Origin: an uncultured Mycoplasmatota bacterium
GTDB lineage: Bacteria > Bacillota_I > Bacilli_A > RF39 > UBA660
Assembly: GCA_900547225.1 (NCBI GenBank)
Contig: URFW01000001.1
Span: 1 to 64,000, forward strand
DNA: 64,000 nucleotides
Direction of reading: 5' to 3'
Shown: positions 9,217-17,418 of the stretch, piece by piece
Layout of the letters: the number at the start of each line of letters is the position of its first letter
How positions within the stretch are numbered: position 1 is the first letter of the stretch
Program-made: the position numbers and the translations under genes
The notes under the pieces: model-generated
Told to the model about the DNA's origin: nothing
Database searches by the model: none
The model's input: the letters and a program-made list of their open reading frames with translations, nothing else

Positions 9217-9377
9217 TCTATTATCATCATTTAATTCTCTAAATTTATCAAGATTAAAAAATCGAATTTTGTTATTTTTCTTTTACATAATACTTTATTT
9301 TTGTTTTTATTAACTCCTCTAAAACAATAAGCAACTTTTGAAACATATTTTCTATAACAATATGGACAATATATCAC
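9202..9377 (-). pseudogene. small zinc-ribbon protein gene with a frameshift
   Basis: From a GTG at 9377 the frame reads VIYCPYCYRKYVSKVAYC and then CFRG and LCK, a Cys-rich zinc-ribbon-like start with a CxxC. After LCK the reading frame turns into a poor sequence, but the next frame continues as a plausible tail (FNLDKFRELNDDNRLDLE) to a stop at 9202. A one-base change in the A-rich run near 9270 explains this. The tail overlaps the -35 region of the lipoprotein promoter. It lies close to the right end of the element. A sequencing error in the homopolymer is the alternative. Confidence 0.55.
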
Positions 9378-9395
9378 CTTTCTGCAATCTTTAAT

Positions 9396-10061
9396 TTAAT
9401 ATATAAATGCTTTATGATTTTCTCTACATACCTGTATACGCCCAACAAACGTCATTGATAGATTTATCTTAAGAGAACTAATTATTGTGTTTATATTAGC
9501 GGGAAATACGACTTTTGTAAATATTTGGAATTTATTCGCTTTAAAACTTTGCATTAGTCTTATACTTGTTTTATTAGTATGCCTAAATCCCACGTACACA
9601 CTTATTATTGTTGATATGGTTGATATTAAAAGAGCCATTAATATTATTGAGTTTTGGTTAGCTCCTGCCCATATTATTATGATTGGACCTAAAGATACTT
9701 TCGGAAGACTATTTAATATCGTAAGATATGGGTCTAATACCTTAGAGAAAAAAGGACTATACCAAAGAAATGCTGCGAATACTATTCCAATTAATGAGCC
9801 TAAGCCAAAACTTATTAATATCTCTTTTAAGGTTACCCACACGTGAACAAATAAATCATTAGATTTATACAAATTAATTATTGTTGTTACTACTTTTTTA
9901 GGGCTTGAACATAAAAATGAGTTTATTATTCCTTTATCTGATAGAATTTGCCATAGACTTATGAACAGTATAAGTATAAATATTTGACAGAATATGACTT
10001 TTGCTGTGGATAATATTTTTTGTTTCATATATTTTTTGTATTCCGCTTTAGCTTCCATCAT
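9396..10061 (-). CDS. ABC transporter permease, 5' part, interrupted by the element
   Basis: Residues 1-207 are a normal SsuC/TauC/ThiX-type inner-membrane permease (BPD_transp_1): an N-terminal helix, several further helices and the ATPase-contact loop (MQSFKANKFQIFTKVVFP) near 175-195. After TFVG at the element junction (9443) the frame runs 14 foreign codons into the element and stops at 9396. The last 58 residues, including the final membrane helix, are found at 5599-5778. The start (ATG pair at 10061/10058) overlaps the end of the ATPase gene. As it stands the product lacks its C-terminal helices and is unlikely to work; excision would restore 265 residues. Confidence 0.9.
   Translation of the reverse strand: MMEAKAEYKKYMKQKILSTAKVIFCQIFILILFISLWQILSDKGIINSFLCSSPKKVVTTIINLYKSNDLFVHVWVTLKEILISFGLGSLIGIVFAAFLWYSPFFSKVLDPYLTILNSLPKVSLGPIIIIWAGANQNSIILMALLISTISTIISVYVGFRHTNKTSIRLMQSFKANKFQIFTKVVFPANINTIISSLKINLSMTFVGRIQVCRENHKAFIY
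9417..9467 (-). other. right attachment site (host-element junction)
   Basis: Host permease sequence lies at or above 9444 and element sequence below 9442; the GG core is 9443-9442 on the minus strand. The element arm at 9417-9441 is the second half of the attP palindrome: 19 of 25 positions are complementary to 5779-5803. Confidence 0.75.
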
Positions 10062-10794
10062 CCATCAAATCCTTCCATATAGCGTTATGGTAATAATTAA
10101 ATTTTTCGTTTTTTCTGTTATCGCTTGGCATGCCTTTATCTTCCATTTCTATATTGTATACGTTTTTAATTGTCGCAGGTCTTTTGCTTAATACAATAAC
10201 TCTATCAGCTAAACTAACGGATTCAGAAATATCATGTGAAACCATAATAGCGGTTTTCTTTTCTTCTTTAATTATTTTAAATACGTCATCTGATACTTTT
10301 ATTCTAGTTTGATAATCAAGTGCCGAAAAAGGCTCATCAAGAAGTAAAATATCAGGTCTTATGGCAAGTGTTCTAATTAAAGCAACACGTTGTCTCATTC
10401 CACCAGAAAGTTGTTTTGGGTAACTTTTTTCGAAAGATGATAAACCATACTTCTTAAGTAAGTTTTTAACATATAACTTGTTTTCTTTGGAAAGATCACC
10501 TTTTATTTTAAGCCCGATAAGGCAGTTTTCAAGTACGGTTAACCATGGAAATAATGCATCTTCTTGAAACATATAACCAACTTTTAAACCGGGTTTAACT
10601 TCTATTTTTCCACCACTTTTTTCTTCTAGATTACCAATTAGTGATAAAATGGTTGATTTTCCACATCCACTAGGACCAACTATTACTAAAAACTCATTTT
10701 CAAAAACGGTTAAATTAATACTTTTAAGTGCACATATAACTTGTTTTTCATTTATGTAATTTTTCTTTAATCCCTTAATTTTTAAGAGTTCCAT
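10048..10794 (-). CDS. ABC transporter ATPase, SsuB/TauB/ThiZ type
   Basis: 248-residue cytoplasmic ATPase of a nutrient importer. Walker A GPSGCGKST at 40-48, Q-loop FQEDALFPW near 76-84, signature LSGGMRQRV at 129-137 and Walker B ILLLDEP at about 149-155 are all intact. The FQEDALFPW and GMRQRV forms are those of the nitrate/sulfonate/taurine/pyrimidine-precursor branch. It lies three bases after the binding-protein gene and overlaps the permease start by 14 bases, so the three are one minus-strand operon. The substrate cannot be set from sequence. Confidence 0.93.
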   Translation of the reverse strand: MELLKIKGLKKNYINEKQVICALKSINLTVFENEFLVIVGPSGCGKSTILSLIGNLEEKSGGKIEVKPGLKVGYMFQEDALFPWLTVLENCLIGLKIKGDLSKENKLYVKNLLKKYGLSSFEKSYPKQLSGGMRQRVALIRTLAIRPDILLLDEPFSALDYQTRIKVSDDVFKIIKEEKKTAIMVSHDISESVSLADRVIVLSKRPATIKNVYNIEMEDKGMPSDNRKNEKFNYYHNAIWKDLMDDGS

Positions 10795-10797
10795 TTA

Positions 10798-11796
10798 CTA
10801 TTTTCCTTGGTATATTAATTTTTCAAAAGGTGCTTTTTTATCTAGTTCTCCAGCACTTATTATTATTTCTTGCAAGTGGTCAAAGTCTTTTTTTGTTATT
10901 TCTGATGAACTAGCCCATGCATCATTAGTTTTATATCTTTCAATGATTGCGGTTAAATCATTTAATGATAATTCAGGAAAGTATTCATATATATCTTTAG
11001 CAACTACGCTAGAGTCTGTTTCTTTTACGTATTTTAATCCCTTATCTACTGCTTTGGTAAATCCATCTATTATGTCTTTATTCTTCTCTATATAGCTTTT
11101 TTTAGCGTTATAAGCGGTATATGGAACTTCTCCACCAAAGCTTCCTACATAACCTACAACGTATCCTAAGCCTTGTTTTTCTACGCTTGTAGCATTTGGT
11201 TCAAACAATGTAACAAAATCAGCATTACCACCTATAAATGCTCCTTCCATTGCAGGAAATGCAACACTCGTATCTATTTTAAGATCATTTTTAGGATCTA
11301 TGTTATTTTGTTTTAAAGCCCATTCGAACGTCATTTCAGGCATTCCACCTTTTCTTCCGCCGATTACTGTTTTTCCTTTTAAATCTTCTAGTTTGAAGTT
11401 ATCATATTTTTTTCTTGATACTAAAAATGAACCATCTTTCTTAGTTAATCTAGCAAAATTTACTAAGTAATCTTTTTCTCCGCTGTTATATACGTATATT
11501 GTAGCTTCACTTCCGCAAAAACCAACGTCTACGTCACCCGATAAAACGGCAGCGGTAACTTTATCAGCTCCAGCAGTTAATGTTAAGTCTATTTTTATTC
11601 CTTCATCTTCAAAGTATCCTTTACTTATTGCAGCATAAGTTGGCGCATAAAATATGGTATGTGCAACTTCTGCAACCTTAACTTCTTTTAGTGTGTTTTT
11701 ATCGTTTTTATCTTCGGAATTTTTATTTATTATAAAAAATAAAACTCCTGCTAAAACAATAATAAAGCATACTAAAATAATAATTTTCTTTTTCAT
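10798..11796 (-). CDS. ABC transporter substrate-binding protein, NMT1/SsuA type
   Basis: A 332-residue extracellular binding protein with an N-terminal hydrophobic segment (residues 3-23). It has no lipobox Cys, so it is probably held by an uncleaved helix or cleaved after it. Family features are AHTIFYAPTYAAISKGYFEDEG at the start of the mature domain (given in part) and the DVDVGFCGSEA turn. Proteins of this fold bind sulfonates, nitrate or thiamine precursors. I see no TPP or other riboswitch in the leader, so nothing points to thiamine. ATG 11796 is five bases after GGAGG; an in-frame TTG just before it was not used. Confidence 0.9.
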   Translation of the reverse strand: MKKKIIILVCFIIVLAGVLFFIINKNSEDKNDKNTLKEVKVAEVAHTIFYAPTYAAISKGYFEDEGIKIDLTLTAGADKVTAAVLSGDVDVGFCGSEATIYVYNSGEKDYLVNFARLTKKDGSFLVSRKKYDNFKLEDLKGKTVIGGRKGGMPEMTFEWALKQNNIDPKNDLKIDTSVAFPAMEGAFIGGNADFVTLFEPNATSVEKQGLGYVVGYVGSFGGEVPYTAYNAKKSYIEKNKDIIDGFTKAVDKGLKYVKETDSSVVAKDIYEYFPELSLNDLTAIIERYKTNDAWASSSEITKKDFDHLQEIIISAGELDKKAPFEKLIYQGK

Positions 11797-11851
11797 CAAA
11801 TCCTCCTTTTTCTAGTAATAGTATATTCTTTTAGCAAATATGGGTGATGTA

Positions 11852-11880
11852 TTTACAATTCAAAATTTTTCATTTATAAT
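11852..11880 (+). promoter_or_regulatory. sigma-A type promoter of the VanW-type gene
   Basis: TTTACA (11852-11857) and TATAAT (11875-11880) with a 17-base spacer; a start near 11887 leaves a leader of about 20 bases with GGGGTG before the ATG at 11909. Confidence 0.65.
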
Positions 11881-11908
11881 TCTATTATGGTAAATATGGG
11901 GTGTAAGT

Positions 11909-13663
11909 ATGGAAAACAAAATTACAAACTATAATTCTTTAGATGATAGTCAAAAAATAAATTATGTTAAAAACCTGCTTTTTAATAGTAATTTAAATGA
12001 CGCTTTAGATAGTATATTAAAGGATGAGAAAAAGGATTTAAAGTGGATAAAGATAATAAAAGACGTATTAGATGAAAAGCTTATGATAAACAGGATAAAA
12101 GAGCAGTGTAACTTAAATGATGATTTAAGTGCTAAGGCATACGTTTATTCAAGGATACTAGCTATTTTAGATTTTTATAAGAAAACGGTTATTTTAAATG
12201 CTTTTTTTAAGAATTTAAATGAAGATGAAATAAAAATGGTTGCTAATTACGAATATCAAAATAAAACTAACGTATCATTTAATAATAAGATTTTTAATAA
12301 GTATTGCTTAAAATATAAAGAAAGTGCAATAAATGAAATAAAGGTAGATGATGCCAAAATAAAAAAACTCGATATGGAAAAAGAAAGATATAATGCTTTA
12401 TCTGATAAAAAGATGAAAATAAAGAAAAAAATAAATATTATTCCTTTTATTATATCGTTTATTATTTTGTTATTCTTATTTGGTGTATGTTACAAGTTAT
12501 ATGGTTATAACAAGCTTATCAAAAAGTATGATGGACTTATTTATCCTGGAATATATCTTAATGATATAGATTTATCCGGGAATAAGGAAAGTGAACTTTC
12601 TGGTATTATAAAGTATGAAAAAGAAAGAATAGAAAATGGTACTATAACGGTTACGTCACCTAATGGGGATCATAAATTTACGTATAAAGAACTTGGTATA
12701 TTAGTTGATGATTCTAATTTAGAGGGCAGGATAAAAAAGTATAATGATAACTTATCTTATTTTAAGAAAATAAAATTAATAAAAAAGAATAATAAGAAAA
12801 TGGTTTTCAATTTAAAGGTCTCTTATGATAATAACACGGTAGATACCTTTATGAATGTTTTAGAAAATAAGCTTAATTCCAAGGCTAGAGGTGATGGTAT
12901 CGTAGTAGATGAAAATCACAATGTTTATTATGATAAAGGTTCTAAAGGATTTACTTTGGACACTCAAAAAACAAGAGAAAAAGTTGAAACGGCACTTTTA
13001 AATTTAACTTATGAAACGGTTATAGAAGCAAGTGGTAAAACAATTGATAATGAAGTTAAATATGAAGCGTTATCAAGTATAAACCAAAAGATATCTTCTT
13101 ATACAACTTACTTTCAAAACGCAGGTAACAGAGGTCACAACATAAATTTAGCATCAAGGAAACTTAATAATACTGTTTTGATGCCAGGTGATACATTTTC
13201 TTACCTTAAGGTAGTAGGACCATATGGTGCTTCTAATGGATATTTACCTGCTCCTATATATTTAAATAGTGAAGTTTCAACAGCAAATGGAGGAGGAGTT
13301 TGCCAGCTTGCATCAACTTTATATATGGCTCAGTTATTAGCGGGATTAAAAACGGTGTCAAGAAAAGGACATACGTTTGCACCTAATTATGTTCCAAAAG
13401 GATTAGATGCAACCGTTTATTCAACAACAACGGACTATAAATTTAAAAACGAGTATAGTTATCCTGTTTATATAGTGTCTTATGTTAAAGGTAATTATTT
13501 AACAGTTGATATATGGTCTAATTCAAATGCATCGGGTGGAAAAACATTCGAACCTTATTCACTAGCATCTAATGGTGGATGGTTAGCTTACCTAAGAATA
13601 AAGAAAGATGGAAAGGTAATTGAAACAAAATACTTAGACAGAACTGTTTATAAAATACATTAA
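11909..13663 (+). CDS. VanW family membrane-anchored wall protein
   Basis: 584 residues. The first 170 are cytoplasmic, helical and charged; a single helix at about 176-196 (IIPFIISFIILLFLFGVC) crosses the membrane; the outer part holds a peptidoglycan-binding-like domain (YPGIYLNDIDLSG onward, two repeats) and a VanW domain near 400-540 with FSYLKVVGPY, NGGGVCQLASTLY and GHTFAPNYVP. This architecture matches the YoaR/VanW group of Gram-positive bacteria, which are envelope proteins of unclear biochemical role. The large N-terminal cytoplasmic part is unusual for the group. Own promoter and terminator, so monocistronic. Confidence 0.88.
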   Translation: MENKITNYNSLDDSQKINYVKNLLFNSNLNDALDSILKDEKKDLKWIKIIKDVLDEKLMINRIKEQCNLNDDLSAKAYVYSRILAILDFYKKTVILNAFFKNLNEDEIKMVANYEYQNKTNVSFNNKIFNKYCLKYKESAINEIKVDDAKIKKLDMEKERYNALSDKKMKIKKKINIIPFIISFIILLFLFGVCYKLYGYNKLIKKYDGLIYPGIYLNDIDLSGNKESELSGIIKYEKERIENGTITVTSPNGDHKFTYKELGILVDDSNLEGRIKKYNDNLSYFKKIKLIKKNNKKMVFNLKVSYDNNTVDTFMNVLENKLNSKARGDGIVVDENHNVYYDKGSKGFTLDTQKTREKVETALLNLTYETVIEASGKTIDNEVKYEALSSINQKISSYTTYFQNAGNRGHNINLASRKLNNTVLMPGDTFSYLKVVGPYGASNGYLPAPIYLNSEVSTANGGGVCQLASTLYMAQLLAGLKTVSRKGHTFAPNYVPKGLDATVYSTTTDYKFKNEYSYPVYIVSYVKGNYLTVDIWSNSNASGGKTFEPYSLASNGGWLAYLRIKKDGKVIETKYLDRTVYKIH

Positions 13664-13699
13664 AAATATATGTAAAATTTGCTTTTGCATATATTTTTT
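13661..13699 (+). terminator. terminator after the VanW-type gene
   Basis: AAAAATATATG (13661-13671) pairs with CATATATTTTT (13688-13698), ending in a T run. Confidence 0.75.
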
Positions 13700-13745
13700 A
13701 TTATCTTATTATGTTAAAATATAACTTATGGAAGTTGGTGTAATT

Positions 13746-15833
13746 ATGAATTTAGAATATTTAAATGATAGGCAAAAAGAAGCTGTTTTATATGGAGATG
13801 GACCACTTTTAATACTTGCAGGAGCAGGTTCAGGTAAAACAAGTGTTTTAACTAAGAGAGTGGCTTACTTAATAAAAGAAAGAAATGTAAGCCCAAAGAA
13901 TATAGTAGCAATTACATTTACTAATAAGGCTGCTAAAGAAATGAAAGAAAGAATTATAAAAGAAGTAGGAAAAGAAGGATATGATATTCAAATATCAACT
14001 TTTCACTCATTTGGCCTTAGAATAATAAAGGAAAATTATGAAAAATTAGGTTACGAAAAAAACTTTACGATAATTGATAGCGATGATTCTTTAACGGTTG
14101 TTAAAAAAATATTAAAAGAAATGGGAATAGATTCTACAAGATTTAATCCAAAGTTTATAAAAAATCAGATAAGTTCTTGTAAGAATGAAATGGTAACACC
14201 AGAAAAATATAAAAATTTGGTAAATGATGAACTAAGTGATATCACTTATAAAGTATATAAAAAATACCAAGATACACTTTTAAGAAATAATTCACTTGAT
14301 TTTGATGACTTACTAATAAAACCAATAGAGTTGTTTAATAAATATAAAGAAGTTTTAGAAAATTACCAAGAGTTATTTAAATATGTATTTATAGATGAGT
14401 ATCAGGATACTAACGAAGCACAGTACATACTTTCAAAAATGATAAGTGCTAAATATAAAAACATTTGTGTTGTCGGAGATGATGCGCAAAGCATCTATTC
14501 ATGGAGAGGGGCAAACTTTAAAAACATATTAAACTTTGAAAAGGATTATAAAAATGCAAAGGTAATTTTACTTGAACAAAACTATCGTTCTACTAAAACG
14601 ATATTGAATGCCGCAAACTCTGTTATTAAAAATAACATAAATAAAAAAGATAAAAACTTATGGACTGATAATAGTCTTGGTGAAAAAATAAAGTATGTAA
14701 GAACAAACGACGAAAAGGATGAAGCATCATATGTAACTCGTGAGATAAGAAATCTTGTGAATAACGGCGTAAGTTTAGATGATATAGCGGTTTTATATCG
14801 TACTAATGCTCAATCAAGGACAATAGAAGAGGGATTTTTAAATAGCAATATACCATATAAAATTGTTGGTGCCTTTGCTTTCTATTCTAGAAAAGAAATT
14901 AAGGATTTACTTGCGTATTTAAAACTCATTTACAATACGAAAGATGACGTTTCTTTAATGCGTATAATAAATTATCCGAAAAGAAAAATAGGTGCTAAAA
15001 CAATTGAAAATTTAAGTATGGATGCCGTTCTTAACGGAACATCTATGTTTGACGTAATTAGTAGCGGAAAAGAATTAGAATTTAAAAAGCTTATTTTAGA
15101 GATGAAAGAAAAAAGTGAAGTTTTATCTTTAACGGAAACAATTGATATGGTACTTGATAAGTCTGGAATAAAAAGTGAACTTGAAAGTGAACATACCCTG
15201 GAGGCTGATATAAGATTAGAGAACTTAAATGAGTTTAAGTCAATTACCAAAACTTTTGAAGAGGAAAGTGGAATAGCATCACTAGAAGACTTTTTAAATG
15301 AAGTAAGCTTAGTAAGTGATGTTAATGATCAAAAAAATGATAATTCGCCTAAGGTAACTTTAATGACAATTCACGCGGTTAAAGGACTTGAATATAAGTA
15401 CGTATTTGTAATAGGCATGGAAGAAAATATATTTCCTCATGTTAACTCATGCGAAGAAGATGGCGGAATAGAAGAAGAAAGAAGACTTTGTTATGTTGCA
15501 ATAACTCGTGCTAAAGAAAAACTTTATTTGGTAAATGCCTTAAGAAGAATGCTTTATGGAAAAACAAGCGTTAATATGCCAAGCAGATTTATAAACGAAA
15601 TAGATAAAGATTTAATAGATGCACCAGAAAAGAAAATGGTTAATATGAAATTTAATAAAAAGGAAGCATTTAACGATGATAACGGATTAAAAACTGGTGA
15701 TAATGTTATTCATGATATATATGGACCAGGTGTTGTTGTAAACGTAGATAAATCTATTGCAACAATTGCGTTTAAGGGTCAAGGAATAAAAAAACTAATG
15801 AAAAATCATAAAAGTATAAAGAAGGTGTCTTAA
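13746..15833 (+). CDS. pcrA: ATP-dependent DNA helicase PcrA (UvrD family)
   Basis: A 695-residue superfamily 1A helicase working in DNA repair and removal of replication and transcription obstacles. It has the Q-motif LNDRQKEAV, Walker A AGAGSGKT, motif Ia TFTNKAAKEMK, Walker B DEYQDTN, motif III GDDAQSIYSWRGA, motif IV YRS, motif V MTIHAVKGLEY and motif VI YVAITRAKE. The C-terminus carries the PcrA Tudor-like domain (HDIYGPGVVV...). Start 13746 is chosen because GGTG lies before that ATG; the ATG at 13728 has no SD. It overlaps rluB by one base. Confidence 0.96.
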   Translation: MNLEYLNDRQKEAVLYGDGPLLILAGAGSGKTSVLTKRVAYLIKERNVSPKNIVAITFTNKAAKEMKERIIKEVGKEGYDIQISTFHSFGLRIIKENYEKLGYEKNFTIIDSDDSLTVVKKILKEMGIDSTRFNPKFIKNQISSCKNEMVTPEKYKNLVNDELSDITYKVYKKYQDTLLRNNSLDFDDLLIKPIELFNKYKEVLENYQELFKYVFIDEYQDTNEAQYILSKMISAKYKNICVVGDDAQSIYSWRGANFKNILNFEKDYKNAKVILLEQNYRSTKTILNAANSVIKNNINKKDKNLWTDNSLGEKIKYVRTNDEKDEASYVTREIRNLVNNGVSLDDIAVLYRTNAQSRTIEEGFLNSNIPYKIVGAFAFYSRKEIKDLLAYLKLIYNTKDDVSLMRIINYPKRKIGAKTIENLSMDAVLNGTSMFDVISSGKELEFKKLILEMKEKSEVLSLTETIDMVLDKSGIKSELESEHTLEADIRLENLNEFKSITKTFEEESGIASLEDFLNEVSLVSDVNDQKNDNSPKVTLMTIHAVKGLEYKYVFVIGMEENIFPHVNSCEEDGGIEEERRLCYVAITRAKEKLYLVNALRRMLYGKTSVNMPSRFINEIDKDLIDAPEKKMVNMKFNKKEAFNDDNGLKTGDNVIHDIYGPGVVVNVDKSIATIAFKGQGIKKLMKNHKSIKKVS

Positions 15834-16555
15834 TGGAAAGATTACAAAAATTAATTGCAGAATCTGGTTACTGTTCTAGAAGAAAAGCAGAAGAATTAAT
15901 AAAACAAGGTAAAGTTATTTTAAATGGAAAAAAAGTAACAGAACTAGGAGTTAAAGCAACGTTTGGTGATGAAATATTAGTTGAAGGAAACTTAATTGAA
16001 TACCAAGAAAAAGAATACTATTTATTTTATAAACCAAGATACGTAGTATGTACAACTAAAGATGATAAGGGAAGAAAAACCGTTTTAGATTTCTTTGATG
16101 ATGTAACAAAAAGAATATACCCGGTTGGAAGATTGGATTATGATGCATCAGGACTTCTTTTGCTTACTAATGATGGAGCATTTGCTAATTTAATGATGCA
16201 TCCATCAAGTATGATTGATAAGTTTTATGTTGCAAAAGTAGAAGGAATAGTAACAAAAGAAGAAATTAAAAAATTAAAAAAAGGTATAGTTTTAGATGGC
16301 AAAAAGATATATCCATCAAGAGTAAAGCTTAAGAAATTAGATAAGAAAAATCTAACATCAATTGTTGAAATAACAATTCATGACGGAGTAAACCACGAAG
16401 TAAAAAGAATTATGGAAAGTATAGGACATAACGTTATAAAATTAAAAAGAGAAGCTTTTGGATTTCTTTCTTTATATGGTTTAAAAAGTGGAGAAAAAAG
16501 AATTTTAACTACTAAGGAAGTAAAACAGTTATATAACATGGCAATAAATAAATAA
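15833..16555 (+). CDS. rluB: 23S rRNA pseudouridine synthase RluB
   Basis: 240 residues: an S4 RNA-binding domain (residues 1-60, with SGYCSRRKAEELI) and an RsuA/RluB/RluE/RluF-type synthase domain with GRLDYDASGLLLLTNDG, catalytic Asp102. In Bacilli the single member of this group next to other housekeeping genes is usually RluB, which modifies 23S rRNA; the exact target uridine is inferred. Its ATG overlaps the TAA of pcrA (TAATG), so the two are translated together. A GNAT gene follows two bases later. Confidence 0.9.
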   Translation: MERLQKLIAESGYCSRRKAEELIKQGKVILNGKKVTELGVKATFGDEILVEGNLIEYQEKEYYLFYKPRYVVCTTKDDKGRKTVLDFFDDVTKRIYPVGRLDYDASGLLLLTNDGAFANLMMHPSSMIDKFYVAKVEGIVTKEEIKKLKKGIVLDGKKIYPSRVKLKKLDKKNLTSIVEITIHDGVNHEVKRIMESIGHNVIKLKREAFGFLSLYGLKSGEKRILTTKEVKQLYNMAINK

Positions 16556-16556
16556 T

Positions 16557-17102
16557 ATGTATGAAAATGAAATAATAGAAGATATAAGGTTAATTAAAGA
16601 TAAAAAGTTAGAAGAGTTGATTTTTCTAAAAGATATAAAAGATGATTTATCCTTAATAAAACTTGGTATTAATATGGATGATAACCAAACGTGTTTTTAT
16701 GGGTTTAATGATGTATATGTTATGGCAACGTGTCTTAGTTTAGCTACCAAAACTTATGGTATTTTTCTATATGATGAATTTATTGGTATAACAAGTTTTG
16801 GGTGTCATCATCCTAAAGATTTAACTAGACAAGAAATATGTTTATGCTTAAGCAAAGATTATAGATCCTTAGGCATCGGAAGCATTAGCATGCAAAAAAT
16901 GGTAGATGAATGCTTTAAGGAGCAATATGCTAAATCAATTCACCTAAGTATAAGAGAAGATAATATAGCATCAAGAAAGGTAGCAACCAAACTAGGATTT
17001 ATAGAATATACTGGATATAAGAAAGATTCTTCTTATATAGATTTAGATGGAAATATACATAAAAATATTCAGTACATACTAAAAAAGAAGGCTAATAGTT
17101 AA
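16557..17102 (+). CDS. GNAT acetyltransferase, RimJ/RimL-like
   Basis: 181 residues with a GNAT core: YDEFIGITSFG (strand before the binding loop), SKDYRSLGIGSISMQ as motif A, and NIASRKVATKLGFIEYTGY near the end, typical of RimJ/RimL-like protein or small-molecule acetyltransferases. The substrate cannot be told. It directly follows rluB and probably shares its transcript. It converges on the ferredoxin gene, and a shared hairpin lies across both ends. Confidence 0.8.
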   Translation: MYENEIIEDIRLIKDKKLEELIFLKDIKDDLSLIKLGINMDDNQTCFYGFNDVYVMATCLSLATKTYGIFLYDEFIGITSFGCHHPKDLTRQEICLCLSKDYRSLGIGSISMQKMVDECFKEQYAKSIHLSIREDNIASRKVATKLGFIEYTGYKKDSSYIDLDGNIHKNIQYILKKKANS

Positions 17103-17119
17103 AAATTAGTCTTCTTTTT
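17082..17119. terminator. bidirectional terminator between convergent genes
   Basis: AAAAAGAAG...TAAT at 17082-17096 pairs with ATTA..CTTCTTTTT at 17105-17119. It overlaps the stop codons of both the acetyltransferase and the ferredoxin gene and has A- and T-runs on both sides. Confidence 0.75.
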
Positions 17120-17306
17120 CTTCAGTAATTGCACTTGTTGGGCAACCTTCCATTGCAGAAATTGCATTTTCTTTTACTTCTTCATCTTTTACTTCAACGT
17201 TTTTAGCGGTAGCATACCCATCATCAGTTATTTCAAATACATCTTCACATATAGCTTGACATGCACCGCAACCGATGCAAGCGTCCTTATCTACTTTAAA
17301 TTTCAT
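17106..17306 (-). CDS. fer: single-cluster 4Fe-4S ferredoxin
   Basis: 66 residues, a small acidic electron carrier of Bacillus/Thermotoga type. Ligands for one [4Fe-4S] cluster are CIGCGAC (residues about 10-16) and the remote Cys of GCPTSAI near 54; a further Cys at about 20 may form a disulfide with another. The second cluster of clostridial ferredoxins is absent. ATG 17306 follows a strong GGGAGG. It has its own promoter at 17330-17357 on the minus strand. Its redox partner is not encoded nearby. Confidence 0.92.
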   Translation of the reverse strand: MKFKVDKDACIGCGACQAICEDVFEITDDGYATAKNVEVKDEEVKENAISAMEGCPTSAITEEKED

Positions 17307-17329
17307 ATTATTTCCTCCCTTGTAAGATA

Positions 17330-17357
17330 ATTATATAACAAGTTTTAAAAAAATCAA
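17330..17357 (-). promoter_or_regulatory. sigma-A type promoter of the ferredoxin gene
   Basis: On the minus strand TTGATT (17357-17352) and TATAAT (17335-17330) are 16 bases apart, with the gene's SD a few bases after the expected start. Confidence 0.6.
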
Positions 17358-17418
17358 TAACACTTTAAAAAAAAGTTAAAGTATGATATTATTATTTATA
17401 GATGGTAGGAGGTGTTTT

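Larger units (their letters stand above)
5777..9443 (-). mobile_element. 3.66-kb serine-recombinase element inside an ABC permease gene
   Basis: The ends are defined by the broken permease gene. Only a GG dinucleotide (minus strand; 5777-5778 and 9442-9443) is common to both junctions, matching the 2-bp crossover of large serine recombinases. Joining the element's two ends gives a site whose arms (9417-9441 and 5779-5803) are complementary at 19 of 25 positions, as expected for attP. Content, in minus-strand order: a frameshifted zinc-ribbon gene, a lipoprotein, a membrane-anchored protein, a 38-residue protein and the recombinase next to the left end. No conjugation, replication or phage structural genes are present. 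Confidence 0.88.

Noticed and set aside
9487..9846. Plus-strand frame of 119 codons opposite the ABC permease
   Set aside because: It is the complement of a well-supported permease frame and has no SD.
11800..11851. A TPP or other riboswitch ahead of the ABC transporter operon
   Set aside because: The family could carry thiamine precursors, but the leader is too short and shows none of the conserved TPP riboswitch blocks.
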